Part shown: in pieces, positions 1 through 7,962 of the stretch
Position numbering within the stretch: position 1 is the first letter of the stretch
Layout: each line of letters starts with the position of its first letter
NCBI GenBank assembly: GCA_964389305.1
Contig: CAYMEK010000080.1
Span: 1 to 17,455, forward strand
Reading direction: 5' to 3'
Origin: CAYMEK01 sp964389305
GTDB lineage: Bacteria; Spirochaetota; Spirochaetia; SZUA-6; DRHE01
Length of the DNA: 17,455 nt
Notes under the pieces: model-generated
Databases searched by the model: none
What the model was told of the DNA's origin: nothing
What the model saw: the letters and a program-made list of their open reading frames with translations, nothing else
Program-made: the position numbers and the translations under genes

Positions 1-55
<55 letters not shown>

Positions 56-92
56 AAGAAAAGAACGGCTCCGCTGCCGGCCGCTCTCCCTA

Positions 93-121
93 GTTATAGC
101 CATAAGCTCCCCATGTGTCAA
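93..121 (-). promoter_or_regulatory. Sigma-70-type promoter of the tRNA-Arg gene
   Basis: On the minus strand a perfect -35 box TTGACA (116-121) is followed by a 17-base spacer and the -10 box TATAAC (93-98). Transcription would start near base 86, giving a leader of about 30 bases before the mature tRNA 5' end at 55. This is the best match to the sigma-70 consensus in the window, as expected for a stable RNA gene. Confidence 0.8.
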
Positions 122-289
122 TCGAGGGAATTCAGGGAGGTCTGGATAAGGAGACCCGCGACGAGGATCGACCGGCCGCGCGGGGAGGGCAGCCGGTATC
201 TCTGGACGGGGAGGGCTGCGCGGCGGAGGCTTTGGCCGGGCAGCGACCACCGCGCTGGTCCGGTGCGGTGAGATTGCAGGAGTCGGTCT

Positions 290-1297
290 TCAGGAACGAG
301 GGCCGGTTCTGACCAGCTCCTCGCTCAGCTTCCACAGCCGCCTTCCCGCCGTTTCCTTCAGGGCGTCCGGCGAAGGACGCTTCTCCGTCATCAAGTGAAG
401 GTAGACGCCGCTGCGGCCCTCCAGCGCGGGGGAGCAGCACAGGTACACAACCGGCTCGGCCGCCTTCGCCGGCTTCTTGAAGAACAAGGCGAACAGCAGC
501 TTCAACAGCGGCTTGGACCATCCCGGGGCCTCCCGGGCTATATCGGAGTTGACCGGACCCGGACAGAGATGGTGCACCGCCGCAAAGATCCGGCCACCGC
601 GCCGCAGGCGCCGGGAAAGCTGGACCGCATAGGTGCTCAGGAGGAGCTTGACCAGGCCGTAGTGTTTCATGCTTTCCCGCCTGCCGTAGGCGCGGAAGCG
701 GCCCAACCGATCGAAATCGATGGGACCGGCGGATCTGTGGGTCTCCGAAGAGATGAAGACGAGCCGGGGTACGCGTCCCGGCGCAGCCCCAGGGGCTGCC
801 GGATCGGCGGGTATGGTCCCGTCTTCCAGGAGCCTGTTAACCAGCACGAAATTGGCCAGGTAGTTGACTCCGAACATCTCCTCGAAACCCTGCCTGGTTC
901 TTCTCGCCCCGGCCGGAACGACGCCGGCGTTGAGCACCACGATATCGAACGTTGTTCCGCTTGCCTTCATCCGGTCGCAGAAGCTGTGGATCGTATCGAA
1001 GTCGGCCAGGTCGAGAAAAGCCATCTCCACCCGGTCGCTGCCGCTCAGCTTCCTGATCTCGGCGGCGGCCTGGGGATGGCCGCTGCGGCAGCCCATCACG
1101 ACCTGTCCGCCCCTCCGGGCCAGCTCGACGGCCACCGCCCGGCCGAGGCCTCGGTTTGCACCGGTTACCAGGCAGCTCTTGCCGTCGATCCGGTCGGAGT
1201 CCTCCAACCTGCCGGTCCGCCTGTGTCCGCCGAACAGGTCGAGGACTCCGTTCACTGCGGCCCGGAACGGACTGTCGTAGCGGGGTCCCTTGTTCAA
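290..1297 (-). CDS. Short-chain dehydrogenase/reductase (SDR) family oxidoreductase
   Basis: This 335-aa protein is probably an NAD(P)-dependent alcohol/ketone oxidoreductase of the retinol-dehydrogenase/WWOX-like SDR type. Visible motifs are the cofactor glycine motif TGANRGLG (45-52), an acidic DL at 96-97, NAG (123-125), the structural Asn145 in NYLANF, catalytic Ser near 183-184, and Tyr213-x3-Lys217. The C-terminal PGPVNSDI segment is also typical. A roughly 37-residue N-terminal extension precedes the Rossmann fold. The start is TTG, three bases after the stop of the sulfotransferase gene, with a modest AAAGG upstream; the next Met (about 69) would destroy the fold. It is the last gene of a three-gene minus-strand unit, so it probably acts on the same substrate as its neighbours. 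The substrate cannot be read from the sequence. Confidence 0.9.
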   Translation of the reverse strand: MNKGPRYDSPFRAAVNGVLDLFGGHRRTGRLEDSDRIDGKSCLVTGANRGLGRAVAVELARRGGQVVMGCRSGHPQAAAEIRKLSGSDRVEMAFLDLADFDTIHSFCDRMKASGTTFDIVVLNAGVVPAGARRTRQGFEEMFGVNYLANFVLVNRLLEDGTIPADPAAPGAAPGRVPRLVFISSETHRSAGPIDFDRLGRFRAYGRRESMKHYGLVKLLLSTYAVQLSRRLRRGGRIFAAVHHLCPGPVNSDIAREAPGWSKPLLKLLFALFFKKPAKAAEPVVYLCCSPALEGRSGVYLHLMTEKRPSPDALKETAGRRLWKLSEELVRTGPRS

Positions 1298-1300
1298 TCG

Positions 1301-2602
1301 CTACAGCCTTTCAGCCGGTATATTGAATCTCCGGCGGTACTCTGCAAAGCGGGCCTCCACTCCGGCGCGGCTCAGACCGAAATCCTCCAGACGGTAGCGG
1401 TGGTAGCCGTAGCGGTGCCGGCCGTTGACCCGCAGGGCGGCTTCCAGGCTGCGCCGCGTCTCTCCCATCAGGGGTAGATTTGTGAACTCATAAATCCGCT
1501 CGATCTCCCGCATGGGATCGCTCAGGAGATTGTGGAAGTATACGTCGAAAAAACGGTCCTCGCCGACGCGCTCCCTGGTTTCCATGGCCTTTCGTACCAG
1601 CCTGCGGACCTTCCTCGACCAATCGCGGCCTATCTCGCAGGGATCCACCGAGTCGCTGAAGACCCCCCGGCCGTGGGCTATCATGCTGCAGAAAGAAGCA
1701 AGAGTGACCGAAGGGTCCCGGTGGGTCTGGATGATTTTCGCCCGGGGAAACACGGAGAACAGCGTATCCAGATATTCGAGGTGATGAGGACTTTTCAGGA
1801 CCCACCGTTTTCCCGGGCGCTGCCAGTGCAGCAATTGCAGCAGCTTCTTCATGTACCGGTAAGCAGGAAGCAGATCCTGGCTCTCCAGCCAGCGGGCATA
1901 GCTGGGGACCCGTAAAGTGGCCTCCGGTACGGTGCTGAGAAAGGAGTAGTCGAGCAGGAGCACGTCTTCCTCCGGCGCCTGGGCTTCCACGGGGTGAATC
2001 GCGAAAAAATCAGGAGCCAGGTAGGCCAGGACCTTCTGGCTGAGCCGGGCCAGGCGCAGGCGGGGATCCTTCTCCCCGCCCGGATGTTCCAGGCCGCCTG
2101 AATTCTTCCCTCCGGCGCGGCCTGAGGTAAGCGGCGCCGGATTTATCGCCTCCCAGGAGAGCAAGGCTCTGGTATCGGGATCCGCGGCCAGCAGGCGATG
2201 CAGGAGTGTGGTGCCGGTCCTCTGCATCCCCGTGATCACGATCGGCGGCTCGATCTCGATTTCCTCTATCTCCGGGTGCTCGCGGAACAGCTCTTCGGCC
2301 CGCAGCCGGTTGCCGAGCATGCCGAGCAGACGCTTACGGGTTATCCAGCGGCCTACGGGCGTGAGATGCGCCTCCGACTCCACGGAATCCAGCAGCACGC
2401 GCAGGGGGAGGCGAAAGGACTGCTCTCCGAAATCAGAAAACCCGTACCGGCGGCGGGCCTGCTCGAGCAGAGACTCCTCGGTCAACCTCCGGCGTGGCCG
2501 TACTCCGTCCAGCATCAGCCCCAGGCGGTTGAGCACACGAACGGCCGCAGGTCTGTACGGGCTGCGGTAGCTGGTATGGGTGGCCCTGGAACGTTTAAGC
2601 AT
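1301..2602 (-). CDS. Sulfotransferase family protein (PAPS-dependent type)
   Basis: This 433-aa protein would transfer sulfate from 3'-phosphoadenosine-5'-phosphosulfate to a hydroxyl of a small molecule, lipid or glycan. The 5'-phosphosulfate loop is ITGMQRTGTTLLH (123-135), preceded by PPIV. WVLKSPHH (267-274) follows the usual central pattern. The 3'-phosphate-binding element is THRDPSVTLASF (293-304), with Arg295 and Ser303 the expected contacts. The N-terminal 120 residues are a helical extension common in large bacterial Sulfotransfer_3-like proteins. There is no signal peptide, so it is probably cytosolic. ATG at 2602 follows GGAG with 6-base spacing. It lies 30 bases after the DUF1214-type gene and 3 bases before the SDR gene, so it is almost certainly co-transcribed. 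The acceptor is unknown; a sterol- or lipid-like alcohol made or consumed by the SDR is a reasonable inference. Confidence 0.9.
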   Translation of the reverse strand: MLKRSRATHTSYRSPYRPAAVRVLNRLGLMLDGVRPRRRLTEESLLEQARRRYGFSDFGEQSFRLPLRVLLDSVESEAHLTPVGRWITRKRLLGMLGNRLRAEELFREHPEIEEIEIEPPIVITGMQRTGTTLLHRLLAADPDTRALLSWEAINPAPLTSGRAGGKNSGGLEHPGGEKDPRLRLARLSQKVLAYLAPDFFAIHPVEAQAPEEDVLLLDYSFLSTVPEATLRVPSYARWLESQDLLPAYRYMKKLLQLLHWQRPGKRWVLKSPHHLEYLDTLFSVFPRAKIIQTHRDPSVTLASFCSMIAHGRGVFSDSVDPCEIGRDWSRKVRRLVRKAMETRERVGEDRFFDVYFHNLLSDPMREIERIYEFTNLPLMGETRRSLEAALRVNGRHRYGYHRYRLEDFGLSRAGVEARFAEYRRRFNIPAERL

Positions 2603-2632
2603 CGGAGTCTCCGGAAAGGCCGCCGCTCATGT

Positions 2633-3826
2633 TCACTCCCCTCCCAGCTCTGCCAGCCTGACCACCCGCGTACGCGGCTGCGGGTAGTCGGCCGCCTTGA
2701 CCCAACGCAGGCACATGGTGCCGCAGCAGTGGCCGGCCGTGGTGATCCAGTTCTCCACCCCCGGATCCCGGTGGGCCACGACAATCCGCACCGAGCCGTC
2801 GCGGTTGTACGTGGCGGTGTGCTTATTGAGGTGAATGGTGAAGTGGCGGTAGTCCAGCGATTCCATCCAGTGGTTGTTGAGCTGGAAGTTCCAATAGGGA
2901 CATTCCGGAGGGGTGACCTCGATCAGCAGCGCCTCGTCGGGTCCAAGGGACCAGTAGCTGTGGTAGTAGGCGATGTCCGGATCGCCCCCGGCGGCGGTCG
3001 AGACCTCGCCCTTCATCCGGGGCAGCATGTTCGTGTGCTTCTTGAATCCCTTGGCCCATCTGGCAAACAGCAGCGAGGCGCCGGCCACCAGGGCGCCGGC
3101 CATCTTCAGTCCCCGGTCCACGGCTTCACAGCTAAGGGGAGCGGGGGGGCCCTCAGCGCCGAGGCGCTCGATGGTCAGCTCGCAGGGCGTTTCCAGCGTT
3201 TTATCCAGGAACGTCTGCCGTACGATGAGCAGGCTGGTATCCGGCTGCATGGCCAGCCAGTTGCCGGGCTTTCTCGTGCAGCTGAGCAGAATTTCGAAGC
3301 TTCCGTCCGGCTCGGTTTTCAGCTCCGTAGAATCCAGGCGACCGGTCAGCGGCAGGCCGCCTCCTCCGGCGTAGGAGCCTTTCTGGGTGCTGAACTCCAG
3401 AAAATGAACCGTACCCCTTCGCCCCCTCAGGCGGTACTCGTGGCGGCCGCTGATGGTGGCGTTGAGGTAGTGGTTATCCGGGTTGTCGGCTCCGATCTTG
3501 GCAGTCTCATGAATCATGCACCTGAGCACCGGCGTCTCGGGATCGGCGTATTCCACGAAGGCTTCCAGCCCGGCCCGGACCAGGCGGGTAAGATAGCGAT
3601 AGCCTTCCGCCTGACTCAACGGATCCCGAGGCGCCTGCATCCCTGCGACCACTGCTCCGGCCGCCTTCAGCATGTCGCAGAACTCTTCCCAGGACCGGCC
3701 GCTGGTAATCCGGCCGGCCGCCCTGTCCTCCACGGTCTGCCCCCGCAGCCTGAGCCAGAGCAGGGACAGCTTTTTGTACAGTTGCAGCAGCGCGATCACA
3801 ACCCTGCGCATAGGCTGTCTCTCCAT
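2633..3826 (-). CDS. DUF1254/DUF1214-type domain protein
   Basis: This 397-aa protein matches the DUF1214-type family by GADNPDN (112-118) followed by ISGRHEYRLRGRRGT (125-139), PYWNFQLNNHW (310-320) and DPGVENWITTAGH (354-366). The biochemical role of the family is not established. In my recollection such genes often neighbour sulfotransferases and SDRs, as here. There is a hydrophobic stretch at residues 8-26 but no clear signal peptide. Start choice: ATG at 3826 has AAGGG very close and a -10-like box 7 bases upstream. An internal ATG at 3811 (Met6) has a better-spaced GGAGAG and would remove only five residues. First gene of the minus-strand unit, divergent from nadC. Confidence 0.82.
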   Translation of the reverse strand: MERQPMRRVVIALLQLYKKLSLLWLRLRGQTVEDRAAGRITSGRSWEEFCDMLKAAGAVVAGMQAPRDPLSQAEGYRYLTRLVRAGLEAFVEYADPETPVLRCMIHETAKIGADNPDNHYLNATISGRHEYRLRGRRGTVHFLEFSTQKGSYAGGGGLPLTGRLDSTELKTEPDGSFEILLSCTRKPGNWLAMQPDTSLLIVRQTFLDKTLETPCELTIERLGAEGPPAPLSCEAVDRGLKMAGALVAGASLLFARWAKGFKKHTNMLPRMKGEVSTAAGGDPDIAYYHSYWSLGPDEALLIEVTPPECPYWNFQLNNHWMESLDYRHFTIHLNKHTATYNRDGSVRIVVAHRDPGVENWITTAGHCCGTMCLRWVKAADYPQPRTRVVRLAELGGE

Positions 3827-3833
3827 GTTCCCT

Positions 3834-3842
3834 TATATATCA
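3834..3842 (-). promoter_or_regulatory. Extended -10 element upstream of the DUF1214-type gene
   Basis: On the minus strand TG-A-TATATA (3834-3842) forms an extended -10 element ending 7 bases before ATG 3826 and 22 bases before the alternative ATG 3811. No -35 box stands out. Transcription would begin at or just before 3826. That implies either a leaderless mRNA or, if 3811 is the true start, a roughly 16-base leader carrying GGAGAG. The element overlaps the palindrome at 3837-3856. Confidence 0.5.
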
Positions 3843-3856
3843 AGGTACCTTGTTAT
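3837..3856. promoter_or_regulatory. Palindromic operator candidate between the DUF1214-type gene and nadC
   Basis: A perfect 12-base palindrome CAAGGTACCTTG (3841-3852) is extended by ATA/TAT arms (3837-3839 and 3854-3856), interrupted only by the T-T pair at 3840/3853. It overlaps the -10 element of the minus-strand unit and lies about 75 bases upstream of the nadC -35 box. This placement fits a dimeric repressor of the minus-strand genes, with a possible but weaker effect on nadCAB. The regulator cannot be named from the sequence. Confidence 0.5.
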
Positions 3857-3928
3857 CCGATGTACCGACGTCTTTTCGTGGTTATACCCCAAACGGCGAA
3901 ACGATGCAACCGGCAGAGCTCCGCCGGC

Positions 3929-3957
3929 TTGAAACCGGGCAGCTCATTCCTTATCAT
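3929..3957 (+). promoter_or_regulatory. Leaderless-type promoter of nadCAB
   Basis: TTGAAA (3929-3934), a 17-base spacer and TATCAT (3952-3957) form a good sigma-70-like promoter whose -10 box ends only 6 bases before the nadC ATG at 3964. Transcription should therefore begin at the start codon itself. There is no Shine-Dalgarno sequence before that ATG, consistent with a leaderless mRNA. Confidence 0.6.
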
Positions 3958-3963
3958 CCTTGC

Positions 3964-4803
3964 ATGGAGAAACGCGACTACCAGCCGTTGATCGAGCTGG
4001 CCCTCAAAGAAGATCTCGGTGAATTGGGGGATATTACCACCCAGGCCATTGCCGCGGCTCCCTGCCGGGCGCTGTTGCTCAGCAAGGACGAGGGAATCCT
4101 GGCCGGTGAGGAAGTCTTTACGGCTGTTTTCCAGCGCCTCGATCCGCAAGTCCGGGTGGATTTTCTGTTCCACGACGGCGATTCGCTCAAGCCGGGAGAC
4201 GAGGTGGCCGCGGTGGAGGGCATGTCGGGCACTATTTTGTCCGCCGAGCGCACGGCCCTGAACTTTCTTTCCTTTCTGTCGGGCGTGGCAACGCAGACAC
4301 ATCTGTTTGTGCAGGAGGCGGCCAGGCACGGCAAGGCTCAGATTCTCGACACCCGCAAGACGCCGCCCGGGTATCGGGCGCTGTGCAAGTACGCGGTCAG
4401 GGCAGGCGGAGGAGTGAATCACCGGCAGGGTCTGTTCGACATGATCCTGATCAAAGACAATCATATCGAACGGGCAGGATCGGTCGGCAGGGCCATAGAA
4501 AGTGTCCGTGAGAAGTGGGGGGACAGGTTCACCGTGGAAGTCGAATGCAGGGATCTGGAGGAAGTGGCGGCGGCGCTGGCCGGAGGCGCCGATATCCTGA
4601 TGCTGGACAATATGAGCCTCGAACTGATCCGGCAGGCGGTATCCATGACCCGGGGGCGGGCCAGGCTGGAAGTATCGGGCAGGATGGATCTGGAGGGGGT
4701 AAGGAGGGTGAGCTCGGAAGGGGTCGATCGTATCTCGGTGGGAAGAATCACCCACTCGGTTAGCTCTTTCGATTTCTCGCTGCAGGTGGTCCGAGCAGGC
4801 TGA
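3964..4803 (+). CDS. nadC: Nicotinate-nucleotide pyrophosphorylase (quinolinate phosphoribosyltransferase)
   Basis: The enzyme converts quinolinate and PRPP to nicotinate mononucleotide, CO2 and pyrophosphate in cytosolic de novo NAD synthesis. From ATG 3964 the protein is 279 aa, the usual NadC length. Motifs: EDLGELGDITT (16-26), ERTALNFLSFLSGVAT (95-110), DTRKTPPGYRALCKYAVRAGG (129-149), NHRQGLFDMILIKDNH (152-167), VEVE (191-194) and MLDNM (213-217). The reading frame is open further upstream (ATG 3904, TTG 3850), but those extensions do not resemble NadC and would overlap the promoter. Two usually small residues near the C-terminus are Arg here (SGR at 238-240, SVGRITHS at 258-265). It leads the nadC-nadA-nadB operon; nadA starts 27 bases downstream. 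Confidence 0.96.
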   Translation: MEKRDYQPLIELALKEDLGELGDITTQAIAAAPCRALLLSKDEGILAGEEVFTAVFQRLDPQVRVDFLFHDGDSLKPGDEVAAVEGMSGTILSAERTALNFLSFLSGVATQTHLFVQEAARHGKAQILDTRKTPPGYRALCKYAVRAGGGVNHRQGLFDMILIKDNHIERAGSVGRAIESVREKWGDRFTVEVECRDLEEVAAALAGGADILMLDNMSLELIRQAVSMTRGRARLEVSGRMDLEGVRRVSSEGVDRISVGRITHSVSSFDFSLQVVRAG

Positions 4804-4830
4804 CGAGTTCCCCTCATTCAACGAGATCAT

Positions 4831-5880
4831 ATGAAGACCGTGGATTCGCAGAAAATCTTACGAAGTATCCGCCGCATCAAAGACCGCTACGGATCGAGGC
4901 TCCACATATCGGGCCACTACTACATGCAGCCCGAGGTGCTGGCGGTTGCTGACAGCATCGGCGATTCCTACCAGCTGGCCAAGAAGGCTTCGGAGGGGCA
5001 GGCCGATTACCTTATATTCTGTGCCGTGTCGTTCATGGCCGAAACCGGGCGCCTGCTGTGCCGGGCCGAGCAGCGGGTCTTCATTCCGGACCCGGAAGCC
5101 GGCTGTCCTCTGGCCGACACCATCGGCGCCGAGAGCTTTCGCGGGGCCATGAGACGAGTCGAGCAGAAACTCGGGCGGGCGCCGGTGCCGGTGCTGTACG
5201 TCAACTCCACGGCCCGGGTCAAGGCGCTGGTCGGGCGGGCGGGGGGAAGCTGCTGCACCTCCGCCAATGCCGCCGCCATCATCGGCTCCATCCTGAAAGA
5301 GGGCCGGCGGGTTTTTTTCCTGCCGGATCGAAATCTGGGCCGGAACACGGGCAGCTCCTTAGGCCTGCGGACGGCCGAGATGTGTCTGCTGTCCGTGAAT
5401 GGCGGTGAGCAGCGGTTGGCCCCTGAGGTCAAGCTCATTCTGTGGGACGGAAGGTGCTCCGTCCACGAACGTTTTTCCCTCCGGGACGTGCAGGCTGCCA
5501 GGAAGCGATATCCCGGCTGCCGCGTCCTGGTCCATCCCGAATGTACGCCTGCGGTGGCGGAGGCCGCCGATTTCTCCGGATCGACCTCACAGCTTCTGCG
5601 CGCCTTCGAGCAGGCCGAAAGCGGCTCAACCCTGGTCGTCGGCACCGAGATCAATTTCATCCGCAGGCTGCAGGGACTGCGTCCGCAAGTAACCGTCCAT
5701 CCGTTGAGGGACTCAGGGTGCTCCGACATGTCCCGCATCACCCCGCAGAAGCTGCTCGACACCTTGGCGAGCCTGGAGAACGACGATCCAGTTCACGAGG
5801 TATTCGTTGCTCGAGAGATCGCCGATCCGGCGCGGGAAGCTCTTAGGCGCATGATCCGCCGCGTCGAGAAAGGAAGGTGA
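4831..5880 (+). CDS. nadA: Quinolinate synthase
   Basis: NadA condenses iminoaspartate, supplied by NadB, with dihydroxyacetone phosphate to give quinolinate, using an oxygen-sensitive [4Fe-4S] cluster. The 349-aa protein has HYY (29-31), the likely cluster ligands Cys64 in FCAVSFMAE, Cys141 or Cys142 in CCTSANA, and Cys297 in GCSDM, and other family signatures such as GCPLADT (91-97), WDGRCSVHERF (205-215) and HPEC (235-238). It is about the length of the E. coli enzyme, longer than the roughly 300-aa thermophile form. The Shine-Dalgarno is weak (GAG before the ATG). Its place between nadC and nadB, with 27- and 6-base gaps, indicates one transcript. Confidence 0.96.
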   Translation: MKTVDSQKILRSIRRIKDRYGSRLHISGHYYMQPEVLAVADSIGDSYQLAKKASEGQADYLIFCAVSFMAETGRLLCRAEQRVFIPDPEAGCPLADTIGAESFRGAMRRVEQKLGRAPVPVLYVNSTARVKALVGRAGGSCCTSANAAAIIGSILKEGRRVFFLPDRNLGRNTGSSLGLRTAEMCLLSVNGGEQRLAPEVKLILWDGRCSVHERFSLRDVQAARKRYPGCRVLVHPECTPAVAEAADFSGSTSQLLRAFEQAESGSTLVVGTEINFIRRLQGLRPQVTVHPLRDSGCSDMSRITPQKLLDTLASLENDDPVHEVFVAREIADPAREALRRMIRRVEKGR

Positions 5881-5886
5881 GCCGGT

Positions 5887-7467
5887 ATGAGCCAGGAGCG
5901 CAGGGAGTTCGATTTGATCGTCATAGGCAGCGGCATCTCGGGACTGGCGGCGGCTATCAGTGCTGCGGAGCAGGGAATGGAGACCGCGCTCTTCAGCAAA
6001 GAAAGCTCTCTCGAGCAGTGCAACACCCGCTACGCCCAGGGGGGAATCGTCGGATTCGGCCGGGAAGACAGCCCGGAGCTGCTGGCCAAAGATATCACGC
6101 TCGCCGGCGACGGCATCAATTACAAGGATGCCGTCCATCAGCTGGCTGCAGAAGGACCGCGCCTGGTGGAGGAGTTCCTGATCGATAAGATCGGGGTGGA
6201 GTTTTGCCGGAATGAAGAAGGAGCGCCGGACCTGACCCAGGAAGCAGCCCATTCACTCAGGCGCATCTATCACGTCAAAGACACGACCGGACAAAGCATA
6301 GAAGAGAAGCTGTTGCGTTACGCCGGCGACCTGAAAGGAATAACTGCGTTTCGAAACCACATGGCCGTAGAGCTGATTACCAACACCCATAACTCCAGAG
6401 ATCCGCGGGAGCGATACCGCAGAACGCGGGCGATAGGCGCCTACGTTCTGGAAGGAGAGGCCGGACGCGTGGAGGTCTTCTTCGCTCCATCGGTTATCCT
6501 GGCCACCGGCGGGGTGGGCGACCTATACCTCCATACCTCCAATCCTCCCGGGGCCACCGGAGACGGGGTGGCTATGGCCTACCGGATCGGCGCCGAGGTA
6601 ATCAACGCTGAATACGTCCAGTTCCATCCCACCCTGCTCTTCCATAGGGACGTAAAAAGGTTCCTGATCTCCGAATCGCTGCGCGGTGAAGGGGCCAAGC
6701 TCATGAACAAGGACGGGCAGTACTTCATGGAAAAGTACGACCCTGCCCGCAGGGATCTTGCCCCCAGGGACGAAGTGGCCAGGGCCATTTGCCGGGAAAT
6801 GGAGCTGGAGGACCGGGAGTACGTAATGCTGGACGCCCGCTGTATCCAGGACCTCGATCTGGAACAACGTTTCCCCGGCATCTTTCAACAGTGCAGGAAA
6901 GCGGACATCGATATCAGGAAAGAACCTATTCCCGTGGTGCCGGCGGCCCACTACTTCTGCGGCGGAGTGAAGGTCAACCTAGCAGGCAGAACCTCCATCT
7001 CGGGTCTGTACGCGGTGGGCGAAACCGCCTGCACCGGCGTACATGGTGCGAACCGTCTGGCCTCCGTATCCCTGCTGGAGGGTTTGGTGTGGGGGATCAA
7101 GGCGGGAAGCGACGCCGCCAGCAACCGCTTCGACCTCAGCGTTAAGCTAAAGAACGCCATTCCGGACTGGGTCTATCCCGCTCCCGAAGAGGTATTCGAT
7201 CCGGCCTTGATCGGCAACGACCTTTCAACCATCCAGTCTCTGATGTGGAATTACGCCGGGATCCTCAGAACCCGCAAGAGACTGCGCCGCGCCCTGGCGG
7301 ACCTGAACTACCTGTGCCACCGCATCGAGCGGTTCTATCAGGATGCCAGGCTCACCCGCAGGATCATAGAGCTGCGCAACAGCGCCCTCACCGCCTCCCT
7401 GATCGTGCGAGCGGCTCTGGCCAACAAGGTTTCCCGAGGCTGCCACTACCTGGAAGAAAACCCCTGA
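5887..7467 (+). CDS. nadB: L-aspartate oxidase
   Basis: This FAD enzyme oxidises L-aspartate to iminoaspartate, the first step of the bacterial de novo NAD pathway, feeding NadA. The 526-aa protein has the dinucleotide-binding motif VIGSGISGLAAA (12-23), ATGGVG (206-211), QFHPT (245-249), ESLRGEGA (263-270), LAPRDEVARA with the likely catalytic Arg294 (291-300), HYFCGG (355-360) and GANRLASVSLLEGL (387-400). The C-terminal helical domain is present, so the protein appears complete. The start is supported by AAGGTGA about 8 bases upstream, overlapping the end of nadA. The succinate dehydrogenase/fumarate reductase flavoprotein superfamily is related, but the EAAHS loop and the neighbours nadC and nadA fix the assignment. 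Confidence 0.96.
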   Translation: MSQERREFDLIVIGSGISGLAAAISAAEQGMETALFSKESSLEQCNTRYAQGGIVGFGREDSPELLAKDITLAGDGINYKDAVHQLAAEGPRLVEEFLIDKIGVEFCRNEEGAPDLTQEAAHSLRRIYHVKDTTGQSIEEKLLRYAGDLKGITAFRNHMAVELITNTHNSRDPRERYRRTRAIGAYVLEGEAGRVEVFFAPSVILATGGVGDLYLHTSNPPGATGDGVAMAYRIGAEVINAEYVQFHPTLLFHRDVKRFLISESLRGEGAKLMNKDGQYFMEKYDPARRDLAPRDEVARAICREMELEDREYVMLDARCIQDLDLEQRFPGIFQQCRKADIDIRKEPIPVVPAAHYFCGGVKVNLAGRTSISGLYAVGETACTGVHGANRLASVSLLEGLVWGIKAGSDAASNRFDLSVKLKNAIPDWVYPAPEEVFDPALIGNDLSTIQSLMWNYAGILRTRKRLRRALADLNYLCHRIERFYQDARLTRRIIELRNSALTASLIVRAALANKVSRGCHYLEENP

Positions 7468-7619
7468 GGGTGGAAGAGCCGTTGCAGCCGTCCTGTTTCG
7501 CCTCGCGCAGGGAGTCATGTGCCAGCGGAAGGGCGCGGGAGACCAAAACCCGGTAGTACACCGGACAGCAGGGGCCGCGGACTCTTCGCAGCCGCTACAG
7601 CTGCCGCAAGGAGGGAAAC

Positions 7620-7949
7620 ATGACAGACGAGAAAGCCCCGGTGCTGGCTACCATCAGCGCCCCCGGCGCAGAGGCGGCCGAGAGCATCGCCCGCAGCCTG
7701 GTGGAGAAAAGGCTGGCTGCTTGTGTACAGATCGTTGACCCGATCCGCAGTATCTACCGGTGGCAGGGAAAGATCGAGGAAGAAACGGAAGTGCTGCTGC
7801 TCCTCAAGAGCCGCCGGGACCTCCTTCCCTCTATCGCCGGGCTTCTTGACGAGCTTCACCCCTACGACGTTCCGGAGCTGATCGCGACTCCTATCGTCGG
7901 CGGCTCGACCGCCTACCTGAGCTGGTTGGAGGAGGCCGTGCGGAGATAG
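7620..7949 (+). CDS. cutA: CutA-family protein (divalent-cation tolerance)
   Basis: This 109-aa protein belongs to the small trimeric CutA family, linked genetically to copper/divalent-metal tolerance though its molecular role is uncertain. Diagnostic segments are LAACVQIVDPIRSIYRWQGKI, then EEETEVLLLLKS, and near the C-terminus HPYDVPELIATPI with YLSWLEE. The ATG has a strong Shine-Dalgarno (AAGGAGG) 5 bases upstream. It lies 152 bases after nadB, a gap with no gene or clear promoter, so read-through from the nad operon is possible. It converges on the RlpA gene with only 13 bases between the stops. Confidence 0.93.
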   Translation: MTDEKAPVLATISAPGAEAAESIARSLVEKRLAACVQIVDPIRSIYRWQGKIEEETEVLLLLKSRRDLLPSIAGLLDELHPYDVPELIATPIVGGSTAYLSWLEEAVRR

Positions 7950-7962
7950 GGGGAAGGGGGCT

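Noticed and set aside
245..260. Hairpin GACCA/TGGTC downstream of the SDR gene as an operon terminator
   Set aside because: The stem is short and lacks a U-tract. It could still be a Rho-dependent or chance structure.
395..1477. Plus-strand 360-codon frame opposite the SDR gene
   Set aside because: It has no domain signature and is antisense to a gene with full SDR motifs.
3850..3963. N-terminal extension of NadC from TTG 3850 or ATG 3904
   Set aside because: It would give a protein well above the usual length, with no NadC-like residues, and would run through the proposed promoter. The start at 3964 gives the normal 279 residues.
2198..3991. Long plus-strand open frame (597 codons) opposite the sulfotransferase and DUF1214-type genes
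   Set aside because: It has no recognisable domain, is Gln/Arg/Pro-rich as expected for antisense of GC-rich coding DNA, and lies opposite two genes with clear family motifs.
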